Origin: Ignavibacteria bacterium
GTDB lineage: Bacteria; Bacteroidota; Ignavibacteria; Ignavibacteriales; Melioribacteraceae
Direction: 5' to 3'
Assembly (NCBI GenBank): GCA_011049495.1
Contig: DSBF01000450.1
Span: 1-5,416 of the forward strand
Length of the DNA stretch: 5,416 nt
Part shown: positions 1 through 5,288 of the stretch, in pieces
Numbering within the stretch: position 1 is the stretch's first letter
Layout of the letters: every line of letters starts with the position of its first letter
Made by a program: the position numbers and the translations under genes
The notes under the pieces: model-generated
Database searches by the model: none
What the model saw: only the letters and a program-made list of their open reading frames with translations
What the model was told of the DNA's origin: nothing

Positions 1-1
1 A

Positions 2-1132
2 CCCAATATTTTAATAGGTAAGAATGTAGATAACAACAAGAGCGTATGGTTTAATCCAGTAAAGACAGAACCTAAGAAATTAGCGAACCAACATATATTG
101 ATTGTCGGTAAATCTGGGGCTGGAAAATCTCAAACAACTAGTTCTATTCTTTACGAACTTAATCAAGAAAACATACCGTTTCTCATACTTGACTTCCAGG
201 GAGAGTACATTTCATCTGAGTTACACAATTCAAATGAGGAATTATTTATGAAAATTACCGATGCAGTTGAATTAGATCCTTCTTTGGGAATGGGTATTAA
301 CCCCTTGGAACTTTCAACAGATAATAATAAGAAAACGAAGTCATCCTTTATGAACAATGTCTATCAGGTTTCTGGTATTTTAAAACAAATATTTGGGCTT
401 GGTGACATACAACATCCAGTTTTAAAAGATGCCATTAAAAGAGTATACTATGAAAAAGGTTTTTCAGCAAAAGATATCAATACATGGAATAATGAGCCAC
501 CTGCTTTCCATGAAATATGGGATGTTCTAGAAATCATGGAGCAGAATGAAGGAACTAATGTTAGGAATCTTAAATACAGAATAGAACCTTTATTTGAAAA
601 TAATATTTTTGTTTCATCTGGTAGTGGTTTTTCGATTGATGATATGCTCAACCAGAATTCGATTATCAATCTTTCCACTTTACCAACACCTGAGATTATG
701 AAATCAGTTGCTAGATTCATTTTGCAATCTGTTTATAACCGTATGCTTTCTGAAGGCCCCAGTCAGTCGATAAAACTATATGTTGTCATAGATGAAGCTC
801 ACAAACTTTCTTATGATCAGACTTTAACAGATTTAATTCGTGAAGCGAGAAAATATGGAGTCGGTTTTATATTGGCATCTCAAAGTGTTCGCGATTTTGA
901 TACAGTGGTCTTTGAAAATATGGGTACAAAAATCGCCCTTCAACTTGAAGGAGAAGATGCTAAATATATGGCTAATAATTTTGGAGTAACAGATAAAGCT
1001 CAAAAAAACAATGTCATGAAATCGCTTCAACACCAAGAACCCTTTCGGGCTTTAATTAGGAATAATCATTTCGAACCTTTTATTCAGGTAGATATCACGC
1101 CATTTTATAAGAAAACTGTTGATAAAAAGTAA
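2..1132 (+). CDS. HerA/FtsK-superfamily ATPase, C-terminal part (5' end outside window)
   Basis: The frame is open from base 2 to the TAA at 1130-1132, giving 376 residues, so the gene starts upstream. A TTG at 98 lies inside the P-loop strand and is not a start. Walker A is GKSGAGKS (visible residues 36-43). It is followed by a strand ending DFQGEY, which resembles the acidic motif after the first strand in HerA-type ATPases. Walker B is YVVIDEAHKL (about 260-269), and an ASQSVRD segment (about 292-298) matches the sensor strand of this superfamily. HerA-like ATPases are hexameric motors on DNA. In restriction and defence loci (DndH/DptH-type proteins, Nuc-HerA pairs) they work with nucleases. 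The large missing N-terminus and the restriction-like remnants downstream favour such a role, but the subfamily cannot be fixed. No signal peptide or membrane segment is visible. The coding is AT-rich. ATPase fold is near certain; defence role is inference. Confidence 0.85.
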   Translation, partial: PNILIGKNVDNNKSVWFNPVKTEPKKLANQHILIVGKSGAGKSQTTSSILYELNQENIPFLILDFQGEYISSELHNSNEELFMKITDAVELDPSLGMGINPLELSTDNNKKTKSSFMNNVYQVSGILKQIFGLGDIQHPVLKDAIKRVYYEKGFSAKDINTWNNEPPAFHEIWDVLEIMEQNEGTNVRNLKYRIEPLFENNIFVSSGSGFSIDDMLNQNSIINLSTLPTPEIMKSVARFILQSVYNRMLSEGPSQSIKLYVVIDEAHKLSYDQTLTDLIREARKYGVGFILASQSVRDFDTVVFENMGTKIALQLEGEDAKYMANNFGVTDKAQKNNVMKSLQHQEPFRALIRNNHFEPFIQVDITPFYKKTVDKK

Positions 1133-1143
1133 AAAATAAACCA

Positions 1144-1409
1144 GTGAGCAAAATTTATTATTATGCATTTGACGACCGATGGTATTCAGAGACTGGTGAT
1201 TAAAATGATACAATGGTATCAGGATGTAATAGTGATATAAATAAGTATAAACCACATCAATGGGTTAAATATATTATTGAGAATCCTGGAAGGTAATTTT
1301 GAGAGAAAAGGATGGACAGTTTATAAGAGTGAAATATGCAGAGAAAGGAGATTATTATGAAATGGAATCAGGCGGTAATGAAAGCCATAATCAGTGTTTG
1401 CAAACGTAA
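1144..1409 (+). pseudogene. Possible frameshifted small gene remnant
   Basis: Two consecutive frames read like protein between the ATPase and the winged-helix gene. From a GTG at 1144 the frame reads SKIYYYAFDDRWYSETGD and stops at TAA 1201-1203. The same frame is then open again to 1293 (ending KPHQWVKYIIENPGR). The next frame, open 1281-1406 and stopping at TAA 1407-1409, reads ESWKVILREKDGQFIRVKY and then AEKGDYYEME. One nonsense change and one frameshift near 1281-1293 would join these into a protein of about 85 residues. Its end would overlap the start of the next gene by about 50 bases, as in a coupled operon. I do not recognise the family. Alternatively this is non-coding AT-rich DNA in which aromatic-rich codons arise by chance. 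Confidence 0.3.
1344..1350 (+). promoter_or_regulatory. Ribosome binding site deciding the ATG at 1357
   Basis: AAAGGAG lies six bases before the ATG at 1357. An in-frame ATG at 1336 lies upstream of this site and has no comparable site, so 1357 is the better start of the winged-helix gene. Confidence 0.6.
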
Positions 1410-1680
1410 TAACTCTTTGAAATTTGATAATGATGATTTGTGTAAATTTGAATTGGATAATATGATTCAAGATACTGGAACAAAAGGAAAAACCCCTGAG
1501 AAGACTTTGAGTAGGATATTACAAGATATGAGGGATGTTGGGTTAATTGAATTTGTGGATAATCATGGTAATTAACGCCTTCTTATTGATATTTTCGAGG
1601 ATGAGGGAACTGCAGATCTTCTTATGACAATCGCTGAAATAAATATGAAATACATTACAGAATTGAAAAGATCAAAGTAG
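1357..1680 (+). pseudogene. Small winged-helix protein gene with premature in-frame TAA
   Basis: From ATG 1357 the frame runs 72 codons to TAA 1573-1575, then stays open in the same frame for 34 more codons to TAG 1678-1680. The predicted helices (about residues 4-16 and 26-36), the KTPEKTLSRILQDMRDVGL recognition-helix region and the strand LIEFVDNHGN form a winged-helix pattern. It resembles the C-terminal DNA-binding domain of DpnI/Dam-replacing-type restriction enzymes (PF17726 is my suggestion). The residues after the stop, RLLIDIFEDEG, look like the missing last wing strand, so TAA probably replaced a Tyr codon (G-N-Y-R-L-L). A 72-residue product would lack part of the wing. The gene follows the HerA-like ATPase gene on the same strand, consistent with a decaying restriction locus. 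Stop-codon readthrough or a truly short product are less likely alternatives. Confidence 0.55.
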
Positions 1681-1829
1681 TTTGTAATAGGACATTTTTA
1701 AGTAATAACCCATAGCAATGATTTCAGCATGAAAATATATGGGAAAAGAACATCAGTGAAATGGGAAAATGTAATTTTACCTGCTCCCTGAGTAGTTGAG
1801 TAAACTATAAGTAAAACTGGAGAAAAGAC

Positions 1830-2426
1830 TTGAGAGGAAATAGACCCGATATACCCACCCCCACGAATAACATTATTATTTCTTATCTTCGAAAATGGGA
1901 TACTTTGGAGAATTATGTTCTTCAAGAATCCAGTCTTCAAAAGCTGTTTACGAAAACATACCCCAAGAACGATGATATTGATGAGATATTGATCAAAGTA
2001 TGCTCTTTGAATGATTTTTATAGCACAAACATTTTTTCTCCATTTACAGTTGCAAAACACATTTTATCTTTGAAGATTGATTCGAGATTAAAAAATAGGG
2101 ATACTCAGCTTGTCAATGACATTGCCTTAGTCTCCGTTAAAGAAGATAAGTCTATCAATTTCTATTCCTTTGCAACGAAGTATTGCCATCAGCATTTTCA
2201 AATGGATTATCCTATTTATGATAACTATGTTGAAAAGATGCTGTTATATTTTAAGAAACGAGATCGGTTTCATCCGTTCAAAAAACCCGATTTGAAGTAT
2301 TATCCTGTTTTCAAAGAAGTTATATTAGCATTTCGAACATATTATCATTTAACAAGCTTTGACTTGAAAGATATCGACCGTTATCTTTGGCTTGCTGGGA
2401 AAGAGTATTTTCCTAGAAAGTACTAA
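1830..2426 (+). CDS. Unrecognised 198-residue soluble protein with TTG start
   Basis: A TTG at 1830 is preceded by GGAG at 1819-1822 with seven bases of spacing, and an in-frame TAA at 1812 rules out a longer form. The protein is mostly helical, with no signal peptide or membrane segment. Distinct segments are LNDFYSTNIFSPFTVAKHIL (about 57-76), NFYSFATKYCHQHF (about 110-123), YPIYDNYVEKML (about 127-138) and DIDRYLWLAGKEYFP at the C-terminus. I cannot name the family. The compact helices with conserved-looking aromatic and YPIYD motifs faintly recall helix-hairpin-helix DNA glycosylase-like folds, which is a guess. The N-terminus is odd: RGNRPDIPTPT looks like leader sequence, and the codon before NNIIISYLRKW is ACG, so an original ATG may have mutated. 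It is AT-rich like the ATPase gene and probably belongs to the same island. Confidence 0.7.
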   Translation: MRGNRPDIPTPTNNIIISYLRKWDTLENYVLQESSLQKLFTKTYPKNDDIDEILIKVCSLNDFYSTNIFSPFTVAKHILSLKIDSRLKNRDTQLVNDIALVSVKEDKSINFYSFATKYCHQHFQMDYPIYDNYVEKMLLYFKKRDRFHPFKKPDLKYYPVFKEVILAFRTYYHLTSFDLKDIDRYLWLAGKEYFPRKY

Positions 2427-2438
2427 GGGTAACTAGCT

Positions 2439-2552
2439 TTACATCCCCTTCATCAAAATCTCACAAGCTTGATCATTGAAAATGAGCTCATTCTCCCGGG
2501 CGTAATCCAGGGCGGTTTTGTTAAAACGGTTTTGAGTAGAGTGACCCCTGTT
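2439..2552 (-). pseudogene. Ankyrin-repeat protein fragment (C-terminal end only)
   Basis: On the minus strand the frame from about 2552 down to the TAA at 2439-2441 reads TQNRFNKTALDYARENEL and then IFNDQACEILMKGM. The NKTALDYA segment is a standard ankyrin first helix (TALxxA) and QACEIL is the second helix, so this is the last repeat of an ankyrin protein. An in-frame TGA lies at 2553-2555, there is no start codon, and nothing upstream on that strand resembles further repeats. The composition matches the lipoprotein gene at 4431-5108, which also carries ankyrin repeats, so this may be a remnant of a paralogue. The homology stops at a GGGGTC motif (minus strand, 2542-2548). Confidence 0.6.
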
Positions 2553-2582
2553 TCACGCGGAAAGAAACCGATCCTGTCTCCC

Positions 2583-2610
2583 TTGATAAATTCATGTAAA
2601 TCTGTAAAAT
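2583..2610 (+). promoter_or_regulatory. Sigma-70-type promoter for the 2637 gene
   Basis: TTGATA (2583-2588) and TAAAAT (2605-2610) are separated by 16 bases, each matching five of six consensus bases. Transcription would start near 2617, just ahead of the ribosome binding site. That leaves the upstream ATG at 2613 at or before the transcript start. Confidence 0.5.
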
Positions 2611-2622
2611 AAATGAACCATA

Positions 2623-2629
2623 AAGGAGG
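2623..2629 (+). promoter_or_regulatory. Strong ribosome binding site deciding the ATG at 2637
   Basis: AAGGAGG ends seven bases before the ATG at 2637. An in-frame ATG at 2613 lies before this site and would add NHKGGSQ, which is simply the translated ribosome binding site. The shorter form is therefore chosen. Confidence 0.85.
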
Positions 2630-2636
2630 AAGCCAA

Positions 2637-3140
2637 ATGAGTGATCAAAATGAAAAGAAGACTTACAAGTACGAAGACACAGAACTCTACATGAGTATCC
2701 CGGGGGCTAACACATATCGGATCCAGGATGACAAGGCCTTTGATATGATAGAACTCTCCATAGCAAAATTACTGACAATGGCCTATGGGTACGTAGGAAT
2801 GGGCTCTGGTATGCATAATGCAACTGTTGTAGAAATGATGGCTAATAGTGTTGAAAAAGAGGTCTACCCTGCCATTCATTCTGCCAGGACAAACCACACA
2901 AAGTTCGATGATGAATCGATCAGGGCAGTCTTTCTGGGCTATATCACCGACAGAAGAGACTTTCTCTACCGAACCGGGCTGGAAGCCTTAATCAATCTGG
3001 CCAACGCTTACACCCTATCCAGCCACGGAAGCGATTTGGAAGTCGAATTGAACGATCCGGTATGCGATAAGTTCTTCGGGGAAAATTGGCGGGAAAAATA
3101 TAATGCTGTAAAACTTTCTGAGAGTGAAGGAAATGAATAA
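2637..3140 (+). CDS. Unrecognised 167-residue soluble protein
   Basis: Start ATG 2637 follows a strong ribosome binding site and a plausible promoter, and the stop is TAA 3138-3140. The protein begins with a charged stretch (SDQNEKKTYKYEDTE). Three or more predicted helices follow: AFDMIELSIAKLLTMAYGYV (about 34-53), an NATVVEMMANSVEKEVYPAI region (about 61-80) and RRDFLYRTGLEALINLANAY (about 105-124). The tail is acidic (KLSESEGNE). The helix at 34-53 is hydrophobic but interrupted by D, E and K, so a cytoplasmic protein is more likely than a membrane one. No catalytic motif is visible and I do not recognise the family. Codon use is less AT-rich than in the flanking genes at 1830 and 3490, so it looks like resident chromosome. 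It is transcribed alone, and the inverted-repeat element starting 53 bases after its stop may form a structure at the transcript end. Confidence 0.8.
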   Translation: MSDQNEKKTYKYEDTELYMSIPGANTYRIQDDKAFDMIELSIAKLLTMAYGYVGMGSGMHNATVVEMMANSVEKEVYPAIHSARTNHTKFDDESIRAVFLGYITDRRDFLYRTGLEALINLANAYTLSSHGSDLEVELNDPVCDKFFGENWREKYNAVKLSESEGNE

Positions 3141-3192
3141 GACTCAAAGAAGAATCGGGGAAATGATTTAACGAGTGAAAAACAGATCTGAA

Positions 3193-3352
3193 AGAGGGGT
3201 CGCGTCTTGTATTTAGTATTACAAAGGAATGTCTTGCGACAGGTTTACGATCAAAGACAATGTATAATCTTTTAGGATATTATATCTATGTCAAAATGAG
3301 CTTTTTTTGATCTAAATCTATCATAATACTAAATACAAGACGCGACCCCTCT
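3193..3352. repeat. REPIN-like inverted-repeat element, copy 1
   Basis: Bases 3193-3221 and 3324-3352 form a perfect 29-bp inverted repeat around a 102-base AT-rich spacer. The outer 14 bases are AGAGGGGTCGCGTC, the inner part is TTGTATTTAGTATTA. A shorter inner pairing exists between GATCAAA (3249-3255) and TTTGATC (3306-3312). There is no ORF inside. The GGGGTCGCG end recurs in the element at 4336-4455, so this is one member of a dispersed family. Short hairpin-forming repeats with a conserved GGGG-type head are typical of REP/REPIN sequences moved by RAYT (Y1 transposase) proteins, and I infer that class. No such transposase is in the window. Lying just downstream of the 2637 gene, it could also stop or stabilise its transcript. 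Confidence 0.75.
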
Positions 3353-3489
3353 CCTATACGTCCATGGGCGGCGAAGAGATAGAGTATAATAGTATTGCGG
3401 ATAATTATATAATATGGTATGGTTCAACGGAAAACAGGTTAATATAATATGTTAGCTGGACTCCGCTTCGCGGAGCTGAAGGAAATAAG
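3353..3489 (+). other. AT-rich leader of the TPR-like gene with a GC-rich hairpin
   Basis: No gene is visible. The stretch contains three TATAAT hexamers (3385-3390, 3408-3413, 3443-3448), none with a convincing -35 at the right distance, so a promoter is likely but not placed. A perfect hairpin, CTCCGC-TTC-GCGGAG (3461-3475), stands out in the AT-rich surroundings directly before the ribosome binding site GAAGGA (3478-3483) of the ATG at 3490. It could influence translation initiation. Confidence 0.4.
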
Positions 3490-3804
3490 ATGAAACTCGT
3501 ATATGACAACACTTTATTAGAACAATTGTGGGAACATTGGGACTCTCAAATTTTAACCATAGATGAATTATTGAATGCTGTAAAAGTAATAGATGACAAT
3601 AAAGTAAAATCTGAAATTTGGCATTTGATAGCATTAAAAGCACTATCCAATACAAAAAGTTGTGCACTGAAAGCAATCGAAGATGGCAATGATATCCCTT
3701 GGCTACATGACAATATAGTATTTGGAAGTGGAACCGTTAATTTAGATTTTAATAAAAAAAATGGAAGAAACCCCTGTCTATTATTATCGACATTATGTTT
3801 CTAA
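3490..3804 (+). CDS. TPR-like protein, N-terminal segment of a frameshifted gene
   Basis: ATG 3490 has GAAGGA six bases upstream. The first 90 residues are helical and acidic (LLEQLWEHWDSQI, DELLNAVKVIDDNKVKSEIW, HLIALKALSN) and include a distinctive IPWLHDNIVFGSG stretch. After LDFNKK the frame crosses eight A's at 3754-3761 and reads an unrelated-looking tail (NGRNPCLLLSTLCF) to the TAA... stop at 3802-3804. Removing one A joins this segment directly to the frame beginning at 3761, giving one 270-residue protein. I therefore read this as the front of a split gene, and the last 14 residues as out-of-frame sequence. No signal peptide or membrane helix is present. The function is unknown. The AT-rich coding contrasts with both neighbours, and the gene lies between two REPIN-like elements, which suggests acquisition. 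Confidence 0.65.
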   Translation: MKLVYDNTLLEQLWEHWDSQILTIDELLNAVKVIDDNKVKSEIWHLIALKALSNTKSCALKAIEDGNDIPWLHDNIVFGSGTVNLDFNKKNGRNPCLLLSTLCF

Positions 3805-4303
3805 AAATCCCAATTCATTAATTGCAAGAAGGATTTTTATTGAATCTTTAATTGACTGTAATCTAATTGACGAAGCTCAAAAAGAAATAAATCAAGCGAA
3901 GAACATATTTTTGGAAAATCAAATACTATTTGATGTGTATCAATGTAAGATTGATCACATAATTGGAGATAGAGAATCTTCCGTTAACAAGTTAGTAGAA
4001 TACTCAAAGCATAATTTCAAATATCATGAACTATTAAATATTGCAGAAATATTAGCCTCTATAGGTTCTTTTGAAAAGGCTTTAGTTGTATATGAAAAAG
4101 CACATAAATCACAAACCATTGGAAATAGAAAAATTGATTCCTTATTAGCACAAATACATATAAAGAGATTATTAAAAGAACCGGACGACACTTTAATTCT
4201 TTTTAAAGAGATATATGATATTTTTAAAGATGACTATCAAGAGATAGATGGAGATGAAATAACCGCAATAAGAGAGCTTCAGCTAACAATCGCTTCAACC
4301 TGA
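3761..4303 (+). CDS. TPR-like protein, C-terminal segment of the same frameshifted gene
   Basis: The frame opens at ATG 3761, inside the upstream segment, and ends at TGA 4301-4303 (180 residues). The ATG has only an A-run before it and no ribosome binding site, and it overlaps the other frame by 44 bases, so independent translation would be weak. The sequence is a row of helix pairs with tetratricopeptide character: SLIARRIFIESLIDCNLIDE with AQKEINQAKNI (about 18-48), then a FDVYQCKIDHIIGDRESSVN pair, then LLNIAEILASIGSFEKALVV with YEKA (about 110-130), and a last pair ending near ILFKEIYDIFKDD. TPR arrays bind partner proteins. No catalytic motif is seen. It could be an intact short scaffold protein if internal initiation or slippage occurs, but a single-base indel in the A-run is the simplest explanation. 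Confidence 0.65.
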   Translation: MEETPVYYYRHYVSKNPNSLIARRIFIESLIDCNLIDEAQKEINQAKNIFLENQILFDVYQCKIDHIIGDRESSVNKLVEYSKHNFKYHELLNIAEILASIGSFEKALVVYEKAHKSQTIGNRKIDSLLAQIHIKRLLKEPDDTLILFKEIYDIFKDDYQEIDGDEITAIRELQLTIAST

Positions 4304-4323
4304 CTTGCCCTCTGTTACGGTTT

Positions 4324-4353
4324 GTGCTGGACTAGAGGGGTCGCGTCCAGCAC
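4324..4353 (+). other. Nine-base-pair hairpin overlapping the left arm of element copy 2
   Basis: GTGCTGGAC (4324-4332) is perfectly complementary to GTCCAGCAC (4345-4353), leaving a 12-base loop that contains GAGGGGTCGC. The same GTCCAGCAC also pairs with GTGCTGGGC at 4438-4446 (one G-T pair), so the two structures exclude each other. It begins 21 bases after the stop of the TPR-like gene and has no U-run, so it is not a standard intrinsic terminator. Confidence 0.55.
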
Positions 4354-4455
4354 TCAATGCCGCAAAATGGATCTCATAAGTCAATCAGAAAAAACTATTT
4401 ATATGGGCTCAGGAGCTATCATAAAAACTTTTATTGAGTGCTGGGCGCGACCCCT
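4336..4455. repeat. REPIN-like inverted-repeat element, copy 2
   Basis: Bases 4336-4358 and 4433-4455 form a 23-bp inverted repeat (22 Watson-Crick pairs plus one T-G at 4346/4445) around a 74-base spacer. The left end shares AGAGGGGTCGCGTC (4334-4347) with copy 1, while the inner stem (CAGCACTCAAT) is unrelated to that of copy 1. Keeping a paired stem while changing its sequence points to selection on, or copying through, a folded single-stranded form, as in REP/REPIN elements handled by Y1-type RAYT transposases. That class is inferred. It sits between convergent genes, a usual site for REP-type elements, and its right arm extends into the end of the ankyrin gene. Confidence 0.7.
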
Positions 4456-5108
4456 GTACCAAGTTTTCGAAGGGTGGCAGCGATGTCGGGATTGTCATTC
4501 TGGGATTCCGCTAAATCCAGCGGAGTCTCTTTCAAATCGTTAACAGCATTGACGGGGATTCCGGCTTTGACCAGAAGGATGATGACTTCCGGATTCGGAT
4601 TATACTGAGCAGCATAGTGAAGTGGAGTGTAGCCGAAGGTGTCTCTATAGTGAATATCGGTTCCTCCCCGGATCAGGGCTTCAATCACTTTGAGATTCTC
4701 ATTGTTTTTTGCAGCAAGGCAGAGAGTGGATAGGACTTTTTCGTCCCGTGAGGGGATGTTGACCCGGGCACCGGCATCCAGAAGGGCTTGGGTGATATCA
4801 GCGTTATTGTTGGAGATGACGGCCCAGTCCAGGGGTGTCATGTCATTTGCGTCCTGCATGTTCACATCGGCTCCGGCATTGATTAAAACACGGATCATTG
4901 CGGGGTCGCTGTGTTTTCGGGCCGCATAATGGAGAGGGGAGGCTTCAAAATCATTGCGTCTGTTGACATTGGCATGCTCCTTCAAGGCCTTTTCCATGGC
5001 CTCGGGTGTCCCGTTTTCTGCAAGGGAAAACAGATCGTTTGCAGATGAGCTGCATCCGAAAGTGAACAAAAGCAAGACCACAAGAATTACGTCAAAAACC
5101 CTTTTCAT
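4431..5108 (-). CDS. Ankyrin-repeat lipoprotein with element-derived C-terminus
   Basis: ATG at 5108 is preceded by AAAAGGAG (5113-5120, four bases spacing), and the stop is TAA at 4431-4433 (225 residues). Residues 1-18 are a lipoprotein signal: KR, then a hydrophobic VILVVLLLFTFG before Cys19. Cys19 followed by SSS suggests lipidation and membrane anchoring in the periplasm or on the outer membrane. Five clear ankyrin units follow a degenerate first one (about 22-50): about 55-87 (SPLHYAA, AGADVN), 90-118 (TPLDWAV), 126-153 (weaker), 160-187 (TPLHYAA) and 194-217 (TPLDLAE). The repeats carry an N/D-x-P/N-rich insertion between helices. Ankyrin arrays bind proteins; the partner is unknown. 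The last eight residues, TGVAPSTQ, and the stop are encoded by the right arm of the repeat element, so the original end near RKLG has been replaced. Confidence 0.9.
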   Translation of the reverse strand: MKRVFDVILVVLLLFTFGCSSSANDLFSLAENGTPEAMEKALKEHANVNRRNDFEASPLHYAARKHSDPAMIRVLINAGADVNMQDANDMTPLDWAVISNNNADITQALLDAGARVNIPSRDEKVLSTLCLAAKNNENLKVIEALIRGGTDIHYRDTFGYTPLHYAAQYNPNPEVIILLVKAGIPVNAVNDLKETPLDLAESQNDNPDIAATLRKLGTGVAPSTQ

Positions 5109-5136
5109 CCTGCTCCTTTTCTATCTTTTCCCGGCT

Positions 5137-5164
5137 AGTATAATGAATAAGTGTCAAAAAGCAA
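5137..5164 (-). promoter_or_regulatory. Candidate promoter of the ankyrin lipoprotein gene
   Basis: On the minus strand TTGCTT (5159-5164) and TATACT (5137-5142) are separated by 16 bases, with the -10 about 28 bases upstream of the ATG. A perfect TTGACA also lies at 5152-5157 but is only nine bases from this -10, and no -10 fits it at normal spacing. Confidence 0.4.
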
Positions 5165-5288
5165 GGACGTATAATCATTTTTAGAACAATCAGATAAAGT
5201 TGTAGCCTTGATATTTTGGGATTTATTTAATTCTTTCGCTTTCCGTTTCTTTATGATATGATGAGGAAAAACTTAGAGGAGGAAACAG

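Noticed and set aside
98..100. TTG at 98 as the start of the ATPase gene
   Set aside because: It falls inside the beta-strand leading to Walker A, and the frame is open to the window edge with sensible protein sequence upstream.
1729..1791. 20-codon ORF (MKIYGKRTSVKWENV start)
   Set aside because: It has no ribosome binding site and no recognisable similarity; at this length it is expected by chance.
1698..2060. Minus-strand 120-codon ORF
   Set aside because: It is antisense to the 1830 gene, is cysteine and isoleucine rich without motifs, and has no convincing ribosome binding site.
3193..3352. CRISPR array or IS with encoded transposase
   Set aside because: There are only two arms in inverted orientation, no regularly spaced direct repeats, and no ORF in the 102-base spacer.
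3421..3490. Integron attC-like site (GTTCAAC at 3422 region and GTTAGCT at 3451)
   Set aside because: The two core-like motifs are only about 30 bases apart, too short for attC. The strong hairpin lies after the GTT motif rather than between the cores, and no integrase or matching site after the gene is seen.
4322..4543. Plus-strand 73-codon ORF across element copy 2
   Set aside because: It is made of the inverted repeat plus antisense of the ankyrin gene; no coding signals.
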